Of a DNA stretch of 38,747 nt, positions 16,391 to 25,600 are shown one piece after another (position 1 is the first letter of the stretch; each line of letters starts with the position of its first letter). Origin of the DNA: Sulfuritalea sp. (lineage in GTDB: Bacteria > Pseudomonadota > Gammaproteobacteria > Burkholderiales > Rhodocyclaceae); contig JAUSCI010000002.1 of assembly GCA_030651305.1 (NCBI GenBank), positions 1-38,747 of the forward strand. Reading direction: 5' to 3'. The notes under the pieces were generated by a model that worked only from the letters and a program-made list of their open reading frames with translations, was not told the origin of the DNA and did no database searches. The position numbers were made by a program, and so were the translations under genes.

Positions 16391-16678
16391 ATGTCCAGCG
16401 TCGGTTATCACGAGCCCGTTGAAGAACTGTCCACTGCAACACGCGATATGCACAGAGCAATTGTTTCCCTGATGGAAGAGCTGGAAGCGGTTGACTGGTA
16501 CAACCAGCGCGCCGAGACTTGCCATGACAAGGAACTCAAGGCGATTCTCGAACACAACCGGGACGAGGAAAAGGAACACGCAGCCATGCTGATGGAGTGG
16601 ATTCGGCGAACCGATCCGCGCTTTTCCACGGAACTGAAGAATTGCCTGTTCAGCAAAGGACCGGTGGCGAGGAAGTAG
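16391..16678 (+). CDS. Encapsulated-ferritin-like (EncFtn) protein, no targeting tail
   Basis: A 95-residue two-helix ferritin-like protein. The segments HRAIVSLMEELEAVDWYNQR and LEHNRDEEKEHAAMLMEWIRR match EncFtn, the iron oxidase that fills encapsulin nanocompartments. By recalled alignment with Rhodospirillum rubrum EncFtn, ferroxidase-centre residues correspond to E30, E60 and H63, with entry-site residues E29/E32 and W36. All are present. The protein stops at GPVARK without the C-terminal cargo-loading peptide, and no encapsulin shell gene lies in the window. It may work free in the cytosol as a decameric ferroxidase. The ATG at 16391 is supported by AGGTGA 5 bp upstream; an earlier in-frame start overlaps csbD. 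Confidence 0.87.
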   Translation: MSSVGYHEPVEELSTATRDMHRAIVSLMEELEAVDWYNQRAETCHDKELKAILEHNRDEEKEHAAMLMEWIRRTDPRFSTELKNCLFSKGPVARK

Positions 16679-16903
16679 ACCAGCCGGTCTGTTTGTCGTG
16701 GCGTGGCTCACGGTTTCCCGCTTCGCTATGTGCGCCACCGTACTGTCAGAGCCGACTTTCGTGACTATTCTGAATCAGGGATTCGAGAACATGGGCCGCT
16801 TGAGTGCTGCCAGGCTCGGCTCTCGGTCCACAGAACTGCGCAAATCGCGCAGCTCGAAATCGGATCAGGACGTTCTGTTCAACCTAAATTTGGAGAGCCA
16901 ATC

Positions 16904-17218
16904 ATGAAACAACTCAGAAGCTATCTTTCAGCAGCATTCCTCGCCGTTACACTGATATCCGTTGTGGGTTGTGCGTCCACGTCGACCCAGGAGGGAACCG
17001 GCGAGTACGTCGACGACAGCATCATCACCACCAAGGTGAAGGCGGCTATTTTCAATGAGCCGACCATGAAGTCTGCCGAAATCAATGTCGAGACCTTCAA
17101 GGGCGTAGTTCAATTGAGCGGCTTCGTCAGCGCCCCGGCTTCCGCTGGCAAGGCGGCCGAGCTGGCTCGCGGCGTCCGTGGCGTGAAGTCGATCAAGAAC
17201 GACATCCGCGTCAAGTAA
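16904..17218 (+). CDS. BON-domain lipoprotein
   Basis: A 104-residue lipoprotein with the signal MKQLRSYLSAAFLAVTLISVVGC (Cys23), then one BON domain (about 38-103). The domain has DDSIITTKVKAAIFNEPTMK, the Gly-containing turn GVVQLSGFVS and a final VKSIKNDIRV. Its domain parallels that of the repeat-bearing lipoprotein at 14937-15425, but without the helical repeats. It probably sits at the outer membrane or in the periplasm and helps stabilise the envelope. The ATG at 16904 with TTGGAGAG upstream is preferred; the longer frame from 16703 lacks a signal. A 225-bp gap before it may carry its own promoter. Confidence 0.9.
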   Translation: MKQLRSYLSAAFLAVTLISVVGCASTSTQEGTGEYVDDSIITTKVKAAIFNEPTMKSAEINVETFKGVVQLSGFVSAPASAGKAAELARGVRGVKSIKNDIRVK

Positions 17219-17246
17219 GACAGTCCTCGGGCCACGCCCGCGGGGA

Positions 17247-17274
17247 GTATCCCCGGGGCGGCGTCCGGGGATAC
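17247..17274. terminator. Perfect 10-bp GC-rich hairpin after the BON gene
   Basis: GTATCCCCGG (17247-17256) and CCGGGGATAC (17265-17274) form a perfect 10-bp stem with an 8-base loop, 29 bp after the BON stop codon. The position fits a transcription terminator or a 3-prime stabiliser of the stress mRNA. No run of T follows, so intrinsic termination is uncertain. Confidence 0.5.
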
Positions 17275-17307
17275 CTGTCATGTCACCGTCGATAGAGGTG
17301 CTTCATC

Positions 17308-17517
17308 ATGCAAGGCGACCAGACGCAACATGGAGAAAGATGCGAAACGGTCGGCGAACTGTTTGCGTTGCTCGCCGTAGCTCAAAAAATGGGGCACCGA
17401 CTGGGTTATGAAACGCATGGCGAAGCGTACGACTCCGTTCGGGATCTGAATCAACTGCTGCACCAGGCCTGCGAAAAAGCCGAACTGATCCAGCAAACCC
17501 TGACCAAGTTTCGCTAG
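17308..17517 (+). CDS. Small hypothetical helical protein
   Basis: A 69-residue reading frame predicted to be soluble and helical, with a Cys at position 12 and another at 55. It contains segments such as VGELFALLAVAQKMGHRLG and DLNQLLHQACEKAELIQQTL. I do not recognise a family. It lies in the same direction between the BON lipoprotein and the YihY gene, with a weak GAGGTG upstream, and ends 30 bp before yihY. Longer frames exist on the other strand but are antisense to the YihY gene. Probably real, but unproven. Confidence 0.5.
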   Translation: MQGDQTQHGERCETVGELFALLAVAQKMGHRLGYETHGEAYDSVRDLNQLLHQACEKAELIQQTLTKFR

Positions 17518-17547
17518 GCGCCCGAGTCCTGAACTGCGAGGCAATCC

Positions 17548-18492
17548 ATGTCGCGCGGACTCTTCGATTACCTGCTGCTGGCCCCGACCCACTGGGTAAG
17601 GCGTCTGAAGATCGTTCTGGTCCAGTCGCTGGTCTCCTGGATCGATCACCGTGCCGCCAGCAAAGGCGCCGCGCTGGCCTTCTATACCCTGTTCTCGCTG
17701 ACACCCATCCTGGTGCTGGCAATCGCAGTCGCCGGCTATGTCTTCGGCGCCGAAGCAGCCCAGGGCGAGATCGTTTCCCAGGTGCAGGACCTGGTCGGGC
17801 CGAATGGCGCGCAGGCGATACAGGCCTTGCTCGCCGCGGCGCGAAATCCCGCCTCGGGAATGGTTGCGACGCTGATTGCCAGTGTCCTGCTGCTGCTGGG
17901 AGCCACCAGCGTTTTTGCCGAACTCAAGGGCAGCCTGGATGAGTTGTGGGGTATCGGCAAACCGTGCAGATCCCCCTTCGGCCTGCTCCTGAGAACGCGC
18001 CTCCTGTCCTTCGGCCTGGTGCTTGTACTGGCTTTCCTGTTGCTCGTTTCTCTTGTCGTCAGTGCCTCGCTGGCCATTCTTGAACGCTATGCGCATGGGA
18101 TGGTGGGAAGTTCCGCCGCGGCCATCGCGACCATCTCGTCATTCATTTCCTTCGGCGTCATAGCCTGCATGTTTGCAATCATCTACAAGACCCTGCCCGA
18201 TGCGCCGCTGTCGTGGCGCGATGTCTGGATCGGCGCCGCCTTCACGGCGGCGCTGTTCAGCCTGGGAAAATATGCAATTGGCCTGTATCTCGGCAACAGC
18301 GGCGTGGCGTCGAGTTTCGGCGCCGCCGGATCGCTGATTGCCCTGCTGCTCTGGGTCTACTACTCGGCACAGATTTTCTTTCTCGGTGCCGAATTCACGC
18401 GGCATTACGCGCTGTGGTTCGGCAGCCTGCGGCACGCAGAGCTGCCCGTTTGCGCCGGACCGGAAATTGATGAAAACGATCGTCACTCCTGA
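17548..18492 (+). CDS. YihY/BrkB family inner-membrane protein
   Basis: A 314-residue polytopic protein of the YihY/virulence-factor-BrkB family (once mislabelled RNase BN). Six or so hydrophobic segments are visible, near 40-68, 105-122, 145-178, 195-222, 230-250 and 258-290. The family signatures SKGAALAFYTLFSLTPILVL (about 38-57) and SSFGAAGSLIALLLWVYYSAQIFFLGAEFT (about 252-281) are intact. The biochemical function of the family is not settled. Its end overlaps the start of the next AI-2E permease by 23 bp, so they are probably translated together. Confidence 0.92.
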   Translation: MSRGLFDYLLLAPTHWVRRLKIVLVQSLVSWIDHRAASKGAALAFYTLFSLTPILVLAIAVAGYVFGAEAAQGEIVSQVQDLVGPNGAQAIQALLAAARNPASGMVATLIASVLLLLGATSVFAELKGSLDELWGIGKPCRSPFGLLLRTRLLSFGLVLVLAFLLLVSLVVSASLAILERYAHGMVGSSAAAIATISSFISFGVIACMFAIIYKTLPDAPLSWRDVWIGAAFTAALFSLGKYAIGLYLGNSGVASSFGAAGSLIALLLWVYYSAQIFFLGAEFTRHYALWFGSLRHAELPVCAGPEIDENDRHS

Positions 18493-19633
18493 AGCGGAGG
18501 CTGCGACCGGCGAGCCGGCTGCGGCCCCGTCGCCGGTCATGGTGCTCGGGCCCGGACGGGGTCTGGCGCTGACCATACTGGCAACGATTGCCGTGGTATT
18601 TGCCTTGAAATCGGCGCAGAGCTTTTTCATTTCGCTGCTGCTCGGGATTCTTTTCGCCTACACCCTGAATCCCCTGGTGGCGTGGCTCGAGCGGATCAAA
18701 ATCCCGCGCCTGCTGGGTACCGGTCTGGTGATGACGGCTGTCGTCTGCGTGCTCGCGCTGGGAAGCTACTCGCTGCGCGGGGAGATGCAGACCATACTCG
18801 ACCAGTTGCCCGCGGCAGCGAGCAAGCTGTCGGCCGGACTCGCCAGCCTGCGCGAGGGTCAGGCCAGCACCATGCAGAAGGTGCAAAAAGCGGCGAGCGA
18901 GATCGAGAAAGCCACCAGCCAGGCGGCGGGCATGTCCGCGCCGCCAAGACAGCCGGCGACGCATGTCGTGATCGACGCACCGGGCTTCAAGCTCGACAAC
19001 TTTCTGTGGGCGCGTTCCATGGGGGCGGCAGGACTGATCGGCCAGGCATCCATGGTGTTCTTTCTGACCTTCTTTCTCCTGCTGTCGGGCGATACCTACA
19101 AAAGAAAGCTGGTGCGAGTCACCGGGCCGTCGCTGTCGAGCAAAAAGATCACGGTGCGCATCCTCGATGACATCAATGAATCCATCCAGCGCTACATGTT
19201 CATGCTGTTGACCACGAATGTACTGGTCGGGGCGCTGACCTGGATCGCGCTGCGCTGGTTCGGTCTGGAAAATGCAGGGGCCTGGGCGGTGGCCGCAGCC
19301 CTGCTGCACGTCGTTCCCTACTTTGGTCCGGCGGTCACTGCCGCCGGTCTCGGCATGGCGGCCTTCATGCAGTTCGACAGCGTGTCGACGGCTTTGCTGG
19401 TCGCGGGCGCTTCGCTGGCGATTGCGACCTTCGTCGGCTCCTTCGTCACGACCTGGATGACGGGCAGGATCGCAAAAATGAACAAGGCCGCGGTGTTCGT
19501 CTCGCTGCTGTTCTGGGCCTGGCTGTGGGGTATCTGGGGCATGTTGCTGAGCATTCCCATCATCGTCATTCTGAAAGTGGTGGCGCAGCACGTCGAGGAG
19601 CTTGAGCCGGTGGCCGAGTTGCTGGGCGACTGA
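18470..19633 (+). CDS. AI-2E family transporter (second copy)
   Basis: A 387-residue AI-2E/PerM-type membrane protein. Early hydrophobic segments (about 30-60 and 75-98) are followed by a helical soluble stretch with coiled-coil character ([24 protein letters not shown]). The conserved C-terminal membrane core includes [13 protein letters not shown] and [18 protein letters not shown]. The ATG at 18470 sits inside the end of the YihY gene. An upstream in-frame start at 18338 would give a Cys/Ser-rich prefix that looks non-native. It is only moderately like the copy at 11720-12844, so it is not a recent duplicate. The substrate is unknown. Confidence 0.9.
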   Translation: MKTIVTPEAEAATGEPAAAPSPVMVLGPGRGLALTILATIAVVFALKSAQSFFISLLLGILFAYTLNPLVAWLERIKIPRLLGTGLVMTAVVCVLALGSYSLRGEMQTILDQLPAAASKLSAGLASLREGQASTMQKVQKAASEIEKATSQAAGMSAPPRQPATHVVIDAPGFKLDNFLWARSMGAAGLIGQASMVFFLTFFLLLSGDTYKRKLVRVTGPSLSSKKITVRILDDINESIQRYMFMLLTTNVLVGALTWIALRWFGLENAGAWAVAAALLHVVPYFGPAVTAAGLGMAAFMQFDSVSTALLVAGASLAIATFVGSFVTTWMTGRIAKMNKAAVFVSLLFWAWLWGIWGMLLSIPIIVILKVVAQHVEELEPVAELLGD

Positions 19634-19656
19634 ATGTCCTCCGCAGAAGCGTCGTT

Positions 19657-22600
19657 TTGTTGAAAGGGTTTACCGAATTGAACGCCGGCACCAAGCTCAC
19701 CGCCTATTGGCAGCAATCAAAAGCACTGCTTTCCCGAGGCGGATGGACACATCCTTCACTTGAGGAAGAGCTTCCGCTTCGCTCGGAATTGTTCAGCGCT
19801 GAACAGATGGAGCAGCACGGCAAGATTCTCGCGCGCTCGCACAAGCTCGCTGCAGGCCGCGCGCCCGACCAGCTGCTGGCAAGGCTGGCAGCCAACGAAG
19901 TCATTCTTGCCGGTGTCTGCAAGGGGCTGACGACGGCTGTCACGAAAAGACGCCGGGTCTCGCCGGCAGGCGAATGGCTGCTCGACAATTTCTATCTGAT
20001 CGAAGAACAGATTCGCACCGCCAAAAGGCACTTGCCGAAAGGTTACAGCCGGGAACTGCCGCGCCTGGCGAGCGGATCGTCGACCGGACAGCCGCGAGTT
20101 TATGACGTGGCGCTGGAAATCATCGCCCATGGCGACGGCCGTATCGATACCGAAAGTCTCGGCCGCTTCGTGGCTGCCTACCAGACCGTCACGGCCCTCA
20201 AGCTTGGCGAGTTATGGGCAATCCCGATCATGTTGCGGCTGGCGCTCATCGAAAACCTGCGTCGCGTCGGGGCCGGCATTGCCGCCCGGCTGGTCGAGCG
20301 AAACCTGGCCCGCTACTGGGCCGACCAGATGGTGGAGACTGCCGAGCAGGATCCAAAGGGCTTGATTCTGGTGATTTCGGACATGGCACGCTCGAGTCCG
20401 CCGATGGTCAGTGCGTTCGTCGCCGAGTTGGCGCGCCGGCTGCAGGGCCGGGGCGTCGCCCTGGCCTTGCCCCTGACCTGGATCGAGCAGCGTCTCGCCG
20501 AGTCGGGCCTGACCATCGAGCAGCTGGTGCAGGCGGAAAACCAGCGTCAGGCGGCCTATCAAGTGTCTATCAGCAACAGCATCGGCAGCCTGCGGGTACT
20601 CGGCGCCATGGACTGGCGAGAATTCGTCGAGACCATGAGCGTTGTCGAGCAAACCCTGCTCGGGGATCCGGCAGGCGTCTATGGTGCAATGGATTTCGCA
20701 ACCCGCGATCGCTACCGTCACGCGACGGAGAGGATTGCGAAAAGGGGCCGTCTGTCCGAGTTCGAGGTGGCCCGCAAGGCGGTCGAACTGGCGCGCAGCG
20801 GCGCGGCGATCACTGCCGACGCTGGTGCCAGCGATCGCGCGGGACACGTCGGTTTCTACCTGATCGACAAAGGCCTGCCAGACCTGGAGCGGGCCGCAGA
20901 AGTGCGTCTGCTGCGCGCCGAAGCTCTGGCGAGAAGGGCGGGCCGGTCGCCGCTGTTGCTGTATCTGGGCGCCATGGCGCTGATCACGGCGATCGTCAGC
21001 GGCGGCCTGGTGGCGCAGGTGCCTCCCATTGCGCTGCCTGCGGGCATTTTTGCAGGTTGGTCCGGCTGGGCGTTGTGGCCCATCGGGATTCTCTCGCTGC
21101 TGGCGGCCAGTCAGTTGGCGATAGCGCTGGTAAACCGGCTGGCGACATTGCTGGTGATCCCGCGACCGCTGCCGAGGATGGACTTCGGTGCGGGAATTCC
21201 ATCGACCGCGCGCAGCCTGGTGGTGATTCCGACCATGCTGACGAGCGCCTCGGGCATCGAAGATCTGGTCGAGGCGCTGGAAGTCAGATTCCTGGCGAAC
21301 CGTGATGAGCGGCTGCACTTTGGCCTGTTGACCGACTTCCGCGACGCGGACCAGGAATCGCTGGCCGAGGATGCCGCACTGGTGCAACTGGCCCGGACGC
21401 GGATAGACGAGCTGAACGAGAGATACGGCAGCACGGGGGGGCAGACTGGAAGCGACATATTCTTTCTCTTTCATCGCGCGCGGCAATGGAACCCGCAGGA
21501 ACGCATCTGGATGGGCTACGAGCGCAAGCGAGGCAAGCTGGCGGATTTGAACGCACTGTTGCGAGGCAGGGCGCACGTGAGTGCCGATGACGGCGTTAAC
21601 AGCGGTTTTGCGCTCGTCGTCGGCGACACTGCGGTTCTGCTGGAAGTGAAGTACGTCATCACCCTGGATACGGATACGCGACTGCCGCGCGACGCGGCCC
21701 GGCAGTTTGTCGGCGCCATGGCGCATCCGCTCAATCGTCCACATTATGACGAGGGCAAGCAACGCGTCAGCGCCGGCTATGGCATCCTGCAGCCGCGCGT
21801 GGCGATCAGCCTGCCGGGAACCAACCGCTCGCACTATGCCCGCCTGTACGGCGGCGAGCCGGGCATCGACCCGTACACGCGAGCCGTTTCGGACGTCTAC
21901 CAGGACGTGTTCCGGGAAGGGTCGTTCATCGGCAAGGGCATTTACGACGTCGATGCCTTCGAGCAGGCGCTGGGCGGGCGCTTTCCGGAGAATTGCATCC
22001 TCAGCCACGATCTGATCGAGGGATGTTTTGCCCGTGCCGGGCTGCTGAGCGACGTCGAATTGTACGAGGACACTCCAGCGCGCTACAGCGCCGACGTGAA
22101 TCGCCGCTACCGCTGGATTCGCGGCGACTGGCAGTTGGCCGGCTGGCTGCGGAGGCGCATCCCGGGCGAGTGCGTCGGAACGGACAAGACGCGGCAGAAG
22201 AATCCGCTGTCGATGCTGTCGCAGTGGAAACTGTTCGACAATCTGCGGCGCAGTCTTGTTCCCGCGGCGCTGCTGCTGCTCTTGCTGCTGGGATGGACGC
22301 TATTGCCCTTGCCCGGAAGGTGGACCTTGTCAGTGGTCGCCATCCTGCTGCTTCCCTCCTTGTCGGCCGCTATCATCGACTTGTTCGGCAAGTCGAAGGA
22401 GGCGCTGCTGCGACAGCATCTTGCCGACGTGGCACGTTCGGCATCGCGTTGCCTCATGCAGGTCGCCTTTGAGCTGGCCTGCCTTCCCTATGAGGCGTAC
22501 TTCAGTCTCGGCGCCATCGTTCGCACCACCTGGCGGATGAAGGTCGCGCACAGCCGACTGCTGGAGTGGAATCCGTCGGGCGAGATCGATTGCAACCCGC

Positions 22601-25600
22601 CCCTGCCTGGGCGCAGCGACCTGGCCACCTCTTTCCGGGTGATGTGGGTCGGCCCCGCCATCGCCACGGCGGTCGCGACTTACCTCGCGCTATCGACGCC
22701 GGCGATGCTGCTTGTGGCAGCGCCGATTCTGCTGCTCTGGTTCGCTTCGCCCGCCATCGCGTGGTGGATCAGCTGCCCGCTGGCGGAGCGCAAGGCCCCC
22801 CTGTCCGCCGACCAGACATTCTTTCTGCGCACGCTTTCGCGCCGGACCTGGGCCTTCTTTGACAACTTCGTCGGCGCCGAAGATCACTGGTTGCCGCCGG
22901 ATAACTATCAGGACTATCGAATTGCCGCCATCGCGCATCGCACATCGCCGACCAACATCGGCATGGCGTTGCTGGCGAATCTTGCCGCTTACGACTTCGG
23001 CTACATCCCGTCAGGACAACTCGTCCTGCGCACCGCCAACACCTTCAGCACGATGGCAGGAATGGAGCGGCACCGGGGACATTTCTACAACTGGTACGAC
23101 ACACTGACACTGCAACCGCTGCCGCCGCGGTACATCTCGACAGTAGACAGCGGCAACCTCGCCGGCCATTTGCTGACCTTGCGTGCCGGCCTGCTCGCGC
23201 TGGCCGATGACCCGATCCTTCCGGCGCGACTGTTCGACGGTTTGAGCGATACCCTGGGAATCCTCGCCGAGGCGTCGGACGGAGCCGGCGCGGTTCCGGT
23301 GGCGGCGTTCCGCAAGAATCTCGAGTCGGCGTCCGCTGCTGCGCCGCGACCACTCGCAGCGGCGAGACTGATCCTTTTCGGACTGGCGACCGGCGCCGAG
23401 GATCTCATCGTCCAGATCGCGCGCGGCCTGAAGGGCAGCGATGACCCTGCGCTCGAGAGCGAAGCCAACGCCTGGGCAGAGGCACTTGCCCGGCAATGCC
23501 GCGAGGCCCTGGACGACCTGAACTTCCTCGCCCCGTGGCTGTCGCTGGCCACGGCACCGAACGGGTTCAGGAAGTTCGACGGCAGCGACGGAATCCCGAC
23601 CCTGCGCCAACTGGCCGCGGCAGGCAGCACCCAGGCTCGCCACCGTCTGGCTGCGATCGAAGATCTGGCGCTGCAAGCCTTTGGGCTGGCAAGCATGGAG
23701 TTCGATTTTCTGTTCGACGCGCAGCGACACCTGCTGACTATCGGCTACAACGTGGATGAACGTCGTGCGGATACCAGTTACTACGACCTGCTGGCTTCGG
23801 AAGCACGACTGTGTTGCTTCGTCGCCATTGCGCAGGGGCAACTGCCGCAGGAGAGCTGGTTTTCGCTGGGGCGCCTGCTCACCGGCAGCGGCGGCGAGCC
23901 GGTGCTCCTGTCGTGGAGCGGCTCCATGTTCGAGTACCTGATGCCGCTTCTGGTGATGCCGACCTACGACAACACGCTGCTCGACCAGACCTGCAAGGCG
24001 GCAGTGGCCCGGCAGATCGAGTACGGGAAGCAGCGCGGCGTTCCCTGGGGCATTTCGGAGTGCGGCTACAACACGGTCGATGTGCATCTCAATTATCAGT
24101 ACCGGGCATTCGGCGTGCCGGGCCTGGGGCTCAAGCGCGGCCTGGCCGATGACCTGGTCATCGCGCCCTACGCCTCGGCGCTGGCGCTGATGGTAGCGCC
24201 CGAGGCGGCGTGCCTGAATCTGCAGCGACTCGCGGCCGAGGGCTTCATGGGCAAGTTCGGCTTCTTCGAAGCAATCGACTACACGCCGGCACGGCAGCGA
24301 CGCCGGCAATCGAGCGCAGTGGTGCGGTCCTTCATGGCCCATCACCAGGGCATGAGCCTGCTGGCTTTGGCCTACCTGCTGCTGGATCGTCCGATGCAGC
24401 GCCGGTTCGAATCGGACCGGCTGTTCCAGGCCGTCATGCCACTGCTTCAGGAAAGGGTTCCCAAGGCCACCGCCCTGTTCTCGCATACCGATCAGCTTTC
24501 CAGCCAGCGTGCAGCGGGAACCGTTGCGGAGATGCCGATACGGGTATTCAACACGCCCGATACCCCGAACCCCGAGGTGCAGTTGCTGTCGAACGGGCAC
24601 TATCACGTCATGGTGACCAACGCCGGCGGCGGCTACAGCCGCTGGAAGGATCTTGCCGTCACCCGCTGGCACGAAGATGGCACCAGGGACCATTGGGGTT
24701 CCTTCTGTTACCTCCGTGACGTGGCGAGCGGGGCTTACTGGTCGACCGCCCATCAGCCGACGCAGAAGCGACCAGAAAGTTATGAGGCGATTTTCTCCGA
24801 GGGACGCGCCGAGTTTCGCCGCCGCGATTCGGTTGCCGCCAAAGACGGCACCGATGCCGGACAATTCGAAACCCATACCGATATCGTCGTCTCGCCTGAG
24901 GACGATATCGAGCTGCGCCGGGTCCGCATCACCAATCGATCACGCCAGCGCAGGGAGATAGACGTCACCAGCTATGCCGAGGTGGTAATTGCACCGGCGG
25001 CTGCGGACGTGCTGCATCCGGCCTTCAGCAATCTTTTCGTGCAGACCGAAGTCATGCGCGAGCGGCGTGCGATCCTGTGTACGCGTCGACCCCGTTCGAC
25101 TGGCGAGCAGCCGCCGTGGATGTTTCACCTGATGATCGCGCACGGAGCCGACATCAGCGAGGTGTCTTACGAAACGGACCGGTTGCGCTTCATCGGCCGC
25201 GGCAGAAACGTCGCCGCTCCGCTGGCGATGGGCGTCGCCGGAGCAGGTCCCGCCACCCTCTCGGGAAGCGACGGCTCGGTGCTCGATCCGATCGTCGCCA
25301 TACGCTATTCACTGATGCTCGATCCGGAGCAGTCGGCCACCATCGACATCGTGTCGGGTGTCGCCGACAGCCGCGAGCTAGCCGTGTGCCTGATCGAAAA
25401 ATACCAGGACCGGCATCTCGCCGACCGTGTCTTCGAACTGGCGTGGACTCACAGCCAGGTGGTACTGCGGCAGCTCAATGCCACCGAGGCCGATGCCCAG
25501 CTTTTTGCGCGTCTGGCCAGTTCGGTCATCTATGCCAACGATTCGCTGCGCGCCGCCGCCGCCATCCTGATCAGGAATCGACGCGGGCAGTCCGGGCTGT

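Noticed and set aside
16679-16903. Possible extra gene or small RNA between EncFtn and the BON lipoprotein
   Set aside because: Open frames there have no family resemblance. A small CTGCGC/GCGCAG hairpin near 16836-16852 is too weak to call an RNA; it may simply be the leader of the BON gene.
20212-22008. A 598-codon minus-strand frame inside the glucan synthase
   Set aside because: The opposite strand encodes well-conserved synthase sequence; this frame has shadow-type composition and no motif.
23011-24876. A 621-codon minus-strand frame inside the glucan synthase
   Set aside because: Same reason: it is antisense to conserved sequence, with no signal, domain or Shine-Dalgarno.
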